64,000 nt of DNA. Origin: Campanula takesimana. Its lineage: Eukaryota; Streptophyta; Magnoliopsida; Asterales; Campanulaceae. The stretch spans positions 1 through 64,000 of the forward strand of contig JAOWBW010001817.1 in NCBI GenBank assembly GCA_026119855.1, given 5' to 3'. Below, in pieces: positions 44,479 to 54,600 of this stretch; the stretch's first letter is position 1; the number at the start of each line of letters is the position of its first letter. Below the pieces are notes generated by a model. The model saw only the letters and a list, made by a program, of their open reading frames with translations. It made no database searches and was not told the origin of the DNA. A program made the position numbers and the translations under genes.

Positions 44479-44774
44479 ATGTAATTTTCTAGTACTTGTA
44501 ATATGTTTGTTTAACTATTCGTGAAGTAATGTTTTATTTGAACTTTGAACTTGTATATGTTTAGGTATTATGTTTAACTATTCGTGAATGTTATTTTATT
44601 TGTTAAACTTAAATTACTAAGTGTTATTATTTTAATTGAACCTGTAATATATATATTTACTTGTGAATGTTATTTTATTAAGTGTTTGATAAAATTATGT
44701 GGAATATTGGTTTTTTACTTGATAAAAAATAACATGTCCAAAAAATACTTCATTAATCATCGCAAACACTTATT
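44479..44774. other. AT-rich gap between convergent genes
   Basis: It carries the 3' UTR of the transposase. GTTATTTTATTTG-type words recur several times. No gene is seen. Confidence 0.5.
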
Positions 44775-44905
44775 GACCACATCCCGGTCACGTAGGAAAA
44801 TATTACATAAATAAAAATATTCAGTGACCACATCCCGGTCACATGGGAAAATATTACATAAATAAAAATATTCAGTGACCACATCCCGGTCACATAGGAA
44901 ATCCA
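44775..44905. repeat. 51-bp repeats with GTGACC hairpins
   Basis: GACCACATCCCGGTCAC starts at 44775, 44826 and 44877, exactly 51 bp apart. Each copy can fold as GTGACC/GGTCAC with a seven-base loop. They lie 3' of the HROB-like gene. A fourth copy lies at 46126-46144, 3' of the PMD gene. Confidence 0.85.
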
Positions 44906-44941
44906 ACATAAATCCAAATATTTCACGTCCAACAAATTAAC

Positions 44942-45733
44942 TTAACAATCCTTAGGGAATACCTTAAAAACATTGGAAAGTGTAATGTTAAGGACTTTTT
45001 TTGAGCGTGAGACGGCGAAGACAACAACCTAATAGATCAACAAAACAAAACATTTAGAACAAAACGTTAAGGAAAATATCCTTAAGGAGTGCAATGTTAA
45101 GGAAAATATTTCATACCTGCTTAAGAATCAGAACAGCACCAACACCTATGTCACTTCCATACTCACTTTCCTTAACCACTTTGTCACCAATGGTAGCTTC
45201 AATTGTATCCGTAGGATCCTTCAAAGTCACAAAAAGAGAGCCAGAATCACTTCGTGTGCACTCCTTGACAACAACAACAACCTAATAGACAAAAAAAATA
45301 ACGACCAATTATTTTTAAATATTAACCTTAACTATAAATAATGTTTATATTATACCTGTTCCACCCTGTCATATTTATCGCATTTCTCCTTGATCATTTT
45401 CAACGGATAATATGTACCCTCTGCAGTGAGATAGTCCATTGAAGATAGCCAAGGTCTGCGCTGGAAATGATCATCCTCCACCGGCTCTTCAAGCTTTCTC
45501 CTTATGGCATCTTGGGTCGACTGGGGGGGTCCTTGAGAGGCGTGAGCTTTTCCGGAGCGATGCCGACGCATGGCGGAATGTGCGACACCGGCGGGACCAG
45601 GTATAATATGAGGCGGTGGAGATTCTAACTCTCGTTCGATTTGAGAGAGATTAGATTGCGGATTAGAGGGTTGACCGGGATGACCAGGAAGAGGTTGTCG
45701 TCCAAGATACCAACGGGGGAGTGATGGATCCAT
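44942..45733 (-). CDS. HROB-like OB-fold protein, three exons (209 aa)
   Basis: The exons on the minus strand are 45733-45356, 45281-45117 and 45028-44942, all phase 0, with donors CAG/GTATAA and CAG/GTATGA and acceptors CTATTAG/GTT. The joined frame has no stop until TAA 44942-44944. Exon 1 starts MDPSLPRWYLG and is Pro-rich, with HIIPGPAGVAH, a block seen in plant homologous-recombination OB-fold (HROB) proteins. Exon 2 (VVVVVKECTRSDSGSLFVTL, then KDPTDTIEATIGDKVV, VGAVLILKQ) and exon 3 (LNITLSNVFKVFPKDC) form the C-terminal OB-fold seen in HROB. In animals HROB helps load the MCM8-MCM9 helicase in recombination repair. Identification is by family pattern, not by search. It is shorter than host HROB and lies inside the MULE, with its own TATA-like box. 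Confidence 0.75.
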
Positions 45734-45813
45734 TTTGACAGTTATAAATCTTGTTTTGAGAGAGATGAATTAATTTTAAGAGAGATGGATGAATTAGTTT
45801 TGAGGTCACCGAG

Positions 45814-45823
45814 CCTTTTAAAG
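45814..45823 (-). promoter_or_regulatory. TATA-like box of the HROB-like gene
   Basis: The minus strand reads CTTTAAAAGG, about 80 bp upstream of ATG 45733. Three 25-bp palindromes lie directly upstream of it (45841, 45880, 45918). Confidence 0.5.
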
Positions 45824-45840
45824 GGAAAGTATTCTGAATA

Positions 45841-45942
45841 AAAACGGTATCAGCAGTACCGTTTTTGACAGTTTTGATAAAATCGGGCTTAGTAGTGCCG
45901 TTTTTGACAGTTTGATAAAAACGGTATCAGTAGTACCGTTTT
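45841..45942. promoter_or_regulatory. Three 25-bp palindromes in a 38-39-bp array
   Basis: The copies start at 45841, 45880 and 45918. Each reads AAAACGG or AAATCGG, a variable core and CCGTTTT. TTTTTGACAG separates them. They fill the interval upstream of the HROB-like promoter and match the design of palindromes in the MULE ends. Confidence 0.8.
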
Positions 45943-46156
45943 TGACAGCTCTGATACATCTATTTTTGGGACTGATGTCTAGTCTTTTCGATGTACCTGT
46001 CTCAAAATTCATGAAATCTAGAAAGTGATGGTTACAGATCATTTTTTTTTTACCCTCAGATTTATACCCACAAAAGATCCATTTTATTCATAGACATACA
46101 AATACTACATCAATCCAAATATGTAGTGACCACATCCCGGTCACATAGGAAATCCA

Positions 46157-48507
46157 TCAGGGATATGCAGATGGGGTGTAAGTGTTAGGAGGATTACGTG
46201 TCCTTTCACCTCTCCTACGTAAAAGGTTAGAAAAAACACGACCCATTCGTGATGTGGAAGTTTGATGTGATGACGATGCTCCACCCTGAGTGGGGTCTAT
46301 ATGAGTCGTACCACTACCAAAAGATGGAAACTCCGGAAACGACGTCGGAGGTAGACCAAAGCTTCGCCTTCGATAATCACTATCTGGAGGAGGAGTTGGA
46401 GTATAATCCATTTGAAAGCTTCGCCTTCCAGTCCCACTCCCAGAAGCATGTGATTTAGAACCCATCCATGGAGGTGGAGTATAATCCATCTGAGTGATAC
46501 CGCTCCGGGGAGGAATCCTAAAGGTGTTTGGATCCCCGGCATCGTCCTCCTCATTCTCTGCCTCCTCTCTATCCTCTTCCTCATCATGTAACCCCATATC
46601 CGGCTGTATCTCTGGATCTCCATGAACGTGTCGAGCATGTCTACGAACCCGATTTCGCCTTTGTGGCACCCCTTGGACACGATCTGATGGTGGTGGTGGA
46701 GCTTCGGCGGCATCCAGTCGTTTCAGCTCATTAGTAGCTGCTAAGGATTCTGTGATGAAACGACGAGTAAGAAGTAGGTGTTCTGAGGCTGGGCCGTTTA
46801 GGCCTCCCATAGCTATGGCATTCTCATTGGATTGGTATGCGCGCTGAAGGTTTTGAATCTGTCGAAATCAATTAAAGATGATATAGTTATGACGATAAAA
46901 TGGTAAAACAAAAAATTGGTAAAAGTGTTGTGTAGTATTTAGCTTACCAAACCCTCGTATCGACTACCATGTGCCGTGTACCCCTCCCCCTCTACATCAT
47001 TTGGATGCTGGATCAATAACCGGGTAATCTGTCTGTACCATGACATATAGATATGGGTGTGATGTACATCCTCGACACCATACTGCCCAGCAACAACCAT
47101 ATGATTTCGGTTGTTCCACAATCCTATGTACTGTCCGTGGAAGACCACCCAATCAACCTCTGACCGACCTCGCCGATCAAGTGCATGCAGGTACGTACTC
47201 GTGTCACATGCCGCAGGTATAGGTTGTAACAACCCGAACTGCCTCATAACGCGATCTGGAAGGTGCCACTCAACCCTATCAAAACAAATAAGGGGGACCT
47301 TCGTTCTCCATATACCCTGTCCCTGCAAGCAATAATCTGGAACTTGGACACCTTCGTATGGCCGCCACACAACCTGACTCTCAGTCAGATACGCTAGTTG
47401 ATCTCGGTATCAATGCAGGTTGTGCCCGGTAATATGTGTAAACGACAAGGGACCTTGCCACCTACATATGGAGCAATTGACATAAAAAGTAGTAAATAAA
47501 AAACCTCATAAATAAATAACATATTTTGTGCAGTTAGTGAAGTAATTTTAGAATACCTGCAACCATATGGCAAGAATTGACCATCTTGAAGTATGGCATC
47601 TCCACGTGTCCTTCTTGGTCGTGTACACAACAACCTTTCCCAAGCCCAAAGCTGCAACCAATAAAGATAAAAATAACTGTCACGTACAACAAATATTTTA
47701 TTCACTACTATAATACAGTATAATTAAATATAATTGACATACCTGTACTAGTGTTAAAAATCCAGCACAGCCTTTCGAATCGGGCTTCGTCGCTACACAT
47801 AGCTCCCGATACAAAAAGGCTAAAACCGCACTACCCCAACTGTAATGCTTAATCGTGTCCACGTTTCTAAGCAGTGGGAGGTACATCAACTTAACCAAAG
47901 AATTGCTTGTATCCGGCATCAGATATTCCCCTAAGCATAACAAAATATACGCCCGAGTATACATGTCAATCAAATCGGGGGAGGCATCCTGGGGAAGCGC
48001 TCCGAACAAAGGCAATTGTTCCATAATCCACTTAATCGACAATCTACCACCTTTCAAGTCTTCGGGTTGTGGTTGAATCCCAAGTAACTCTACGCATAAC
48101 TGAATCCATTCGGGTTTTGTCTTGGTGGTTTCGGAACTTGTCACAGCTACCCCGTCTATAGGAAGGCCACATAACATGCCAACATCCTCCAGGGTGATTG
48201 TCATCTCCCCAACTGGCAAATGAAAAGTGTGGGTCTCTTGACGCCATCGCTCAATCAAAGCCTCTATCAAAGGCCAATCATATTTGAAATGGCCTAGGCT
48301 ATATGCTCCGAAAAACCCCACATCTAACAGTTTTTGTTTTATCCTAATATCCAAATCCTTAGGCAGATCCGGACCACGCCTGCATCTAAGACTCTCAACG
48401 TCTTGTTGAGCCCAAATATAATGAGATCGGTGGGATGTCTGTAATGTAAGTACAGACATATCCAATGGCCCGGGATCAACGAAGGGTCTGTGTTCATGTT
48501 GGTCCAT
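46157..48507 (-). pseudogene. Plant mobile domain (PMD) gene, four exons, one stop
   Basis: The exons are 48507-47743, 47651-47557, 47461-46948 and 46858-46157, with GT-AG borders at each intron and phases that agree. The joined frame of about 691 codons is continuous except for one TGA in exon 3 (about 47415), between HNLH and YRDQLAYLTE. Exon 1 holds the PMD signature: SVLTLQTSHRSHYIW, GFFGAYSLGHFKYDWPLIEA, ERWRQETHTFHLPVGEMTIT and LEDVGMLCGLPIDG. PMD proteins (MAIN, MAIL1; also annotated as phosphatase-7 long form) act in silencing and gene expression in Arabidopsis, and PMD genes are also known inside transposons. Exon 4 encodes an acidic, Pro/Ser-rich tail with MDYTPPPW/MDYTPTPP repeats. 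An acceptor lies directly before the ATG, suggesting a 5' UTR intron. Confidence 0.88.
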
Positions 48508-48605
48508 CTAAAACAAACAACAATACCATAGTTAAATTGCTAAATAAATTAACAAAAACAAATTTTAACTATATAATTAATCATCGTTTGATGCAACAAA
48601 AGAAA

Positions 48606-49030
48606 CGTGCGAATCCCGTTATATTTCTAACAGAAACGAGGCTGCTCCGTTAAATTTATAACAGAAACGTGCAAATCCCGTTAAATTTCTGACATTTTCA
48701 GTTAAGTTTTTGTCTTAAAGTGGCATTTTTTTGATCTTTCTAACAAATAAACACATCAATTTAACATATATTACCAAATTTAAAAAAATGAGGCTGATCC
48801 GTTAAATTTCTAACAAAAAACTTGGCTGCTCCGTTAAATTTATAACAAAAACGTGCGAATTCTGTTAAATTTATAACAGAAACGAGGCTGATCCGTTAAT
48901 TTTTTAACAAAAACTTGGCTGCTCCGTTAAATTTATAACAAAAACGTGTGAATCCCGTTAATTTTCTGACATTACAGTTAACTTTTTGACCGAAAGTGGC
49001 ATTTTTGTGATTTTTCTAACAAATAAATTA
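48606..49030. repeat. Repeats upstream of the PMD gene
   Basis: CCGTTAAATTTATAACA-type words alternate with GAGGCTGATC, TTGGCTGCTC and CGTGCGAATCC about every 30-36 bp. A longer block ending AGTGGCATTTTT...TTTCTAACAAATAAA occurs twice, at about 48611-48751 and 48884-49027. No gene is seen. Confidence 0.7.
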
Positions 49031-49059
49031 ACCTAGTGTCAAATTACTTCAAAATCACA

Positions 49060-49178
49060 AAAACGTTACTACGAGTAACGACTTCAAAATCACAAAAACT
49101 TATTAAAACAAACTAATTAAAAAAAAATGAATAATACTAACCTTATGATTTTAAAAACGTTACTACGAGTAACGACTT
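49060..49178. promoter_or_regulatory. Two 25-bp palindromes upstream of the PMD gene
   Basis: Copies at 49060-49084 and 49154-49178 both read AAAACGTTACTACGAGTAAC then GACTT. The core CGTTACT-ACG-AGTAACG is a perfect inverted repeat. One arm end has decayed (GACTT instead of GTTTT). Confidence 0.75.
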
Positions 49179-49494
49179 CACCAAAATTTTCGCAAATTTC
49201 TTCTTCACTTTCTCAGCTCAACAATGGAAGTTTTTTTTTTTTTTTCTAATTTTCGTGTGTGCTGTGTGAAGAAGGGAATGTGTGCTAGGGTTTAATAAAG
49301 GAAGGGAAGGAAGGGGTGGGTGGGTGGGTGGGTGGGTGGGTGACAGCCCTTTGCCAGAAAAAGTCAGTCAGAAAACGTTACTGTCAGTAACGCTTTCTTC
49401 TTCAGAAAACGTTAATGGCAATAACGTTTTCTTCTTTAATTTTTGTCTTTGTCGGCCACTGCAAGTGCTAACCCTAACCTCATCTTAATTAACC

Positions 49495-49739
49495 CTAAAC
49501 CCCCCACCCAAAACCAACCCAAAACCAACCCGAAACCCACCCAAAACCAAGCCGAACCGGAGGAGTCAAAATGGGGATTTTGGTCAAGCTTAAAAACGGC
49601 ACTGGTAGTGCCGTTTTCTTCCTAAAAACGTCTTTACCAGTGCTGATTTTACAAAAGGATGTCATTTTGGTACATAGTTGAATTTGGGTGGTACTTTGGT
49701 ACATAAAATTTCCCAAAGCTATTATTTGAAAAAAAATTC
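49495..49739 (-). repeat. Right terminal inverted repeat of the MULE
   Basis: It is the inverse of 41036-41280. It contains the most perfect palindrome (49593-49617: AAAACGGCACT, GGT, AGTGCCGTTTT) and another at 49625. A GGGT tandem run at 49316-49341 lies just inside. Confidence 0.9.
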
Positions 49740-50910
49740 CTGGAATTTTATATCAGCACTATTTATTTGAATCTGCTTCAACTCGACTAGTATCAGGTCT
49801 AGCCATCAACATCCAAATGGTGCTGAAACGAAATAAGCATGATAATTAACATTACAAGCCATACTCACTCGTACCTGAATACATATTGCTGAAATTCGCA
49901 AATGAGGATGGATGTGGTTCTTGGAATTTCGGGCTTGTAAAAGGATCTGCAGGAATAAATGAATTCTAACATGTCATTTAAGGGGTAAGAGCAAAATTCA
50001 AGTAAATAATATGAAAAACGATTTGATTTTCTCAAGTATACGAACCATATGCCATCAATTATAGCATGCATCAGTGATGCAGAACAGAAGCATATTTGTG
50101 CATAATTTGGTTATAGGACGTTAAAAATGAAGGAAAAATAAGGCCTGGCTTCACACTTAGGCAACCGTGGGTGTGCACACCCAAGGGTTTTGAATCACTC
50201 AGATTCAACAACGATTTGAATCACACATATTCAACAAGAAAGCAATTATTTTGCTGGATATTTCTTTTATTCTTAAACTAAACTACACGCCTTTATCTAC
50301 GCTAACAAAACCTAAACCACAAAGGAAATTAATTTCTTATTCCTAAAGTAAACTAATTCCTAAATTAAATAGGAAAAAAAATCCTAGACTTAAAATAACA
50401 TATGAATCCCTTAAAAGGATTTATACTCCTAAAATAAATAACTGGACTCCTAATTCAAATTTCCAGCAATTAACTAAAATTACTAAAATAACCTTACTCT
50501 AGAAAAGACCAAAATACTATGAAATAAAATATAAACTCAGATTATAATAATTTGATGGTTACGCCTTGAACTTGAGTATATTATGATGCTTCTAGTGTTC
50601 TTGAATTTATTCTTTCTTGAGCCCTTTGCATCGCGCATCAATCAGATTTCAAAAAAAAAAATAATAATAATAATAAATAAAAAATCCTAAGGATCAGAAA
50701 CCTTTTTTGAGAAATGAGTTATCCTCTGCTAACTGACACTTGAATTCTCTTTTTGATCTCCGCCCCTACCATCCAGTTCACGACAACATCAAGGTTATTC
50801 CTGGATTTCCTGGAACAAATGAAAAAAAAATATTAGATAAAGGATTAAAGGAACAAGAAACTCATTTGGTAGAAGAAGTCAGAATAAGTGTAAGAACCAG
50901 ATGTTATATA
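49740..50910. other. Intergenic; possible 3' exons of a host gene
   Basis: On the minus strand, TTCCTGCAG/ATCC at 49945 and TTCAG/GTACG at 49875 bound a 71-bp stretch that reads PFTSPKFQEPHPSSFANF. A TTTCAG/CACC acceptor at 49822 then leads to a short end with stop TGA at 49806-49808. This could be the 3' end of a host gene interrupted by the mobile DNA, but the exons are too short to identify. The rest is AT-rich with an AAT microsatellite at 50660; no other gene is supported. Confidence 0.25.
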
Positions 50911-50945
50911 TTCTCTCTGTCCCTAAAATGATCTCATTTGCCATT
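50911..50945. mobile_element. MITE, left piece split by the LARD
   Basis: TTCTCTCTGTCCCTAAAATG is the left end. The right part resumes at 58852 and ends GAGACGGAGGGAG at 58998, followed by TA. Confidence 0.65.
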
Positions 50946-51624
50946 TGATCGAGCATAAAATATCGTCAAGGCCGGATCCGCGGTTTGGATATCTAGAAAG
51001 CTTGCTAAACCTGCAAAATGAACACCGTGAGCTTAGCCGGGGCTGTACCGGCGAAGGCCCTCCGGCGTGAGAATAAATCAGTCCATTCAAGGAGAGAAAT
51101 ATAGAGAGAGAAAGTAGGGGGAGGTAGGTTGAGAGAGTGAACCTGTGAAATAGAGGCTGGACCCTCTATTTATAGAAGGTTAGCTCGCTTTCCAAGTTGT
51201 GGATAAGGTGAGGTAAGCATTGTCCTTGTGTGAGGTCACTCAAGCCATCTTTATCCATAGTAGGGTAAAGGAGTCTTGTGGGCCAATTTCTCTAATGGGC
51301 TGGGCTTCCCTTAGTTACAGAAGGTTCCAGAATGTTGCAGGCGATGATGTCATGATGCTATTTGCCCCAGCTCGTTGGACCGAGCTAAAGTGGACCCCGC
51401 TAAACTCGTTTAACTTTATGGCCTTTACTGTTAGGTCGAAAGGGCTTTGATGAAGTCTCTGGCGTTAAGCTCGTTTATACCGAGCTAGAACGGGTAATTC
51501 CTTAAGCTCAGCTCGGTAGCTATTGCTGAGACGAGCAGGGCCTTTTTCCTTGTAGCGGGCCTATGATGGCCTATCTGGGTTAAGCCGAGCAAGACCCATA
51601 ACCGTCCTCGGGTTATTCCTTTCA
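50946..51624 (-). repeat. 3' LTR of the LARD
   Basis: Minus-strand ends are TGAAAGGAATAACC and GCTCGATCA. The minus-strand TATA (TATAAATAGAGGG) is at about 51165-51180. The R-region motif shared with the Tat#2 LTR is at about 51034-51070. Confidence 0.92.
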
Positions 51625-54600
51625 GTGGCCCCCAACTTTCTTGCTCGCATGAAATAAGAGGAAGAAAGTTTATACCTTTTATTTGCTTGTCTTTATGGAC
51701 TTATATCAAAAAGTATGATCTTGCGATAGGTAGCCGAGTTGGCCTTTTCTGAATATAACCATCTCTTGGTCGTATAACAGATGTTCTTAGTTCATGCCGA
51801 GCATGATTTTCCTTGAGTTGTTCTTGTGTCGAGCATCTTTCTGTTTGATCAACGAGCTAAGATGATTACGCAGTCACAACGACATTGACTAGGAGTTAAC
51901 GATAGCTAGAGTGTGTAGACATCCTTAGTGAGCTGAACAGTTCGTGTTGTTATAAATTGCATTTTCTACCATCATTTCAAGTGTGAGTAAGAAAGTTGAA
52001 TTCTGGCCCCCCGAGTGTTTGTAACCACGACAAATGTTGATGCTAGGGTGATCTTGAGCTCGCTCAATGCGCTCTATTTCTTATTCATCGCTCAGGACAA
52101 AATAGAATCCTGTTTCTAAGTTTTTGTTTGTTCGCTTTAGTCAAACGTATATCTTTAAATTGCTCGTCTCCTCTATGAGTCTTTACTCCGTGCTCGTTTT
52201 AGGCGAGGCTTTTAATGCTCGTTCGTTGGGCGAGACTTTTATTCTTGTTCAAGACGAGGACTAGAGTGCTTGGGTCTGTCCCAAGGCTTTTGCTCGTTCA
52301 AGACGAGGACTGAGATGCTTGTTCAAGACAAGGCTTAGCTCGTTCAAGACGAGGACTGGAATGCTTGTTCAAGATAAGGCTTCGCTCGTTCAAGACGAGG
52401 AGTAGGAGTGCTTGTTCAAGACAAGGCTTTTTTGCTCGTTCAAGACGAGGAGTAGGAGTGCTTGTTCAAGACAAGGCTTTGATGCTTGGGTGTGTTCCAA
52501 GGATTTGGTGCTCTATCAAGAAGAGACTTGGTTGCTTGGTCGGCCCCTTTGTCAAGGACTTGCTTGCGTTTCAACGTGGGTGATAATCTTGATCACTTTT
52601 GTGAGATTCTTTTCGGCTGAGTATAATCCCATCGACTGTTATAATACTGATAAAGTGCCTGATTTTTAAGAGAATGGGTTTGAACCGACAATGAATTGAT
52701 CTGGATTGGTTACGGCAGCTTGTTTCTGAGTTGGCCCGATAGATTTGATTTTTGTGGGACCGGTCATAAAAGTCTGCCTCATATTCAAGAAGATTTAATT
52801 GATGGACTTCCTGCACATTTGACTGTTATTGGCCTTACACGACATAAGAATTGCTGAAAGCACTATCTGAGAAGATATTTTCTCCTTGGCAACCGAAGTG
52901 AGCTGGCTGGTAGTGGTCCACATGTTTGATTGTCTTGAAAAGGCCGTGTATACCTTCCTTGCTCGATCTGCGAGTTGAGACATGCTCGCCCTTTGGCTAA
53001 TAAATTTCAAGAAAAGACGTGTTCTCCAGCTGGTAGCAACGCAGGTTGCTCGGCTTTCCTTGATAAGCCCGTGGTTAGCGAGCGAAATCATTATGCTTGC
53101 AACTTGCTTCCTCCATGACCTTGTTCGTCATGACCTGTTTGGAGTGCTTGGAAATACGCTTGTTGTACCTCGTTTTTTTCCACATGCAAAACAACAAATA
53201 CTCAGATTCATAGGTACTTCAGAATTTGTATGGATAAAATCCATGGTATCGATGCATCACATTAAACAACAATTATTGAGCAGCCATTTGAAATAAAATT
53301 CTAGAACTAGTGCAAAAATGTAATCTGTAAAGCCAAGGTCAATAGTAACAGGGGTGCACTTTGGTAATAGTGTTTACCAAGCTTCTCAAAAATTCAATTT
53401 GAATGGGGACACCACATGGAAGTCACATGATATACTACTTTGTTGTATTTCTCTTTTGAACAACCAAATATGCATATAGATCAGATATAGTGCAAATAAT
53501 TCTATTTGCCATTTAACTACAGGCCATGAAACGCCCAAGTACTACCATGTCCTTAGCCATTTTTCAAATTACCAATTTTTTTTGTTCCTTGATGCCTCTG
53601 ATATATAATCTAATACTGATCATTGCATGAATGAAGCCAACACATAATAAGCATACTCAGCATAGAAGTTTCCACTTATCACGCTAACAATTTGAGAAAA
53701 TCCATCATGTAATTTGTTGGTAAACATATGCATATATGTTCAGCATTGGGGCATAGTCGTCACGAAAAAAAATTCACTAATCAGGTTAATACTTCATGGA
53801 ATACTCGTATAGTTTTCAATTTACTTGATCATGAACTATGTCTATTCAGGTGCATAGGTTTTGGTTAGTCGTACAACCAAGGTTAGTATGCGCATAATCT
53901 CATTCAAGACGCCAGTTATTTTGTAGGACAAATAACATTGAATTTCAACCGAATTTGCAAATATATATTGATCACGACCAAAAGTTAAAAACGAGTTCAC
54001 CTGAGTGTGGTAAGTATTGGACAGCTAGACGAGTCAATTTTTTACAAGATGATAAAGGCCTACCTCTGTCACGCATGGGGGACGAAAACAGGCTTGAGTG
54101 TCGTAGATGAGCAGGTGTGGGTTGTCATGAAGCTTCCTTCAGACTAAGCCGTTTTCCTGCTATTCGACCATTGTTGCTTGCTAGTTTGAGACTACATGTC
54201 GATTTTTCAAGCTGTGTTCAGATTCATAGCATCGCTTCTCGATTGAGTAAGGTTGACATGATTACAAATTTCCTGAGCTTATGTGTAAGAATAAACAACC
54301 AAATATCATACAGTATTTGCATATGAGGCATATCCCACGCTCTTTGCCAATGTATAGACATGCATAGATTGTTACTAAGCTATTCTGATTTTGAACCATC
54401 TAATAGCAATAAGCCTACTGTGCAGATGATATATATTGATAATCATGGTATATAACAATGTACTGAGTTATGACACAGGAATTTTCTAATATTATCAGAG
54501 TTGGAACGAGTGCACCTGCAACGAGATGGTCAAGGTGGTTCCTTTAGTTCATATCGAGGCGAAGACATTTGAGGTCTTTAAAGCTCTACTTGGCTTCTTC

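Larger units (their letters stand above)
41036..49739 (+). mobile_element. Mutator-like element with three genes (8.7 kb)
   Basis: The ends are long inverted repeats: 41036-41280 (TTTTTTTCAAATAATAGC, then ATGTACCAAAGTACCACCCA) matches the reverse complement of 49495-49739. Inside lie a MURA-type transposase (+), an HROB-like OB-fold gene (-) and a plant-mobile-domain gene (-). 25-bp palindromes recur near the ends and upstream of each gene. The transposase has one frameshift and the PMD gene one stop, so this copy is probably recently inactive. A clean 9-bp target duplication was not found; the flanks are AT-rich and similar but not equal. Confidence 0.9.

Noticed and set aside
41027..49748. 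9-bp target duplication of the MULE
   Set aside because: The flanks GAATATTCA and CTGGAATTT are both AT-rich but do not match.
52365..52669. ORFs with FKTRSRSACSRQG repeats
   Set aside because: They are translations of the 46-50-bp tandem repeat in two frames and start inside it.
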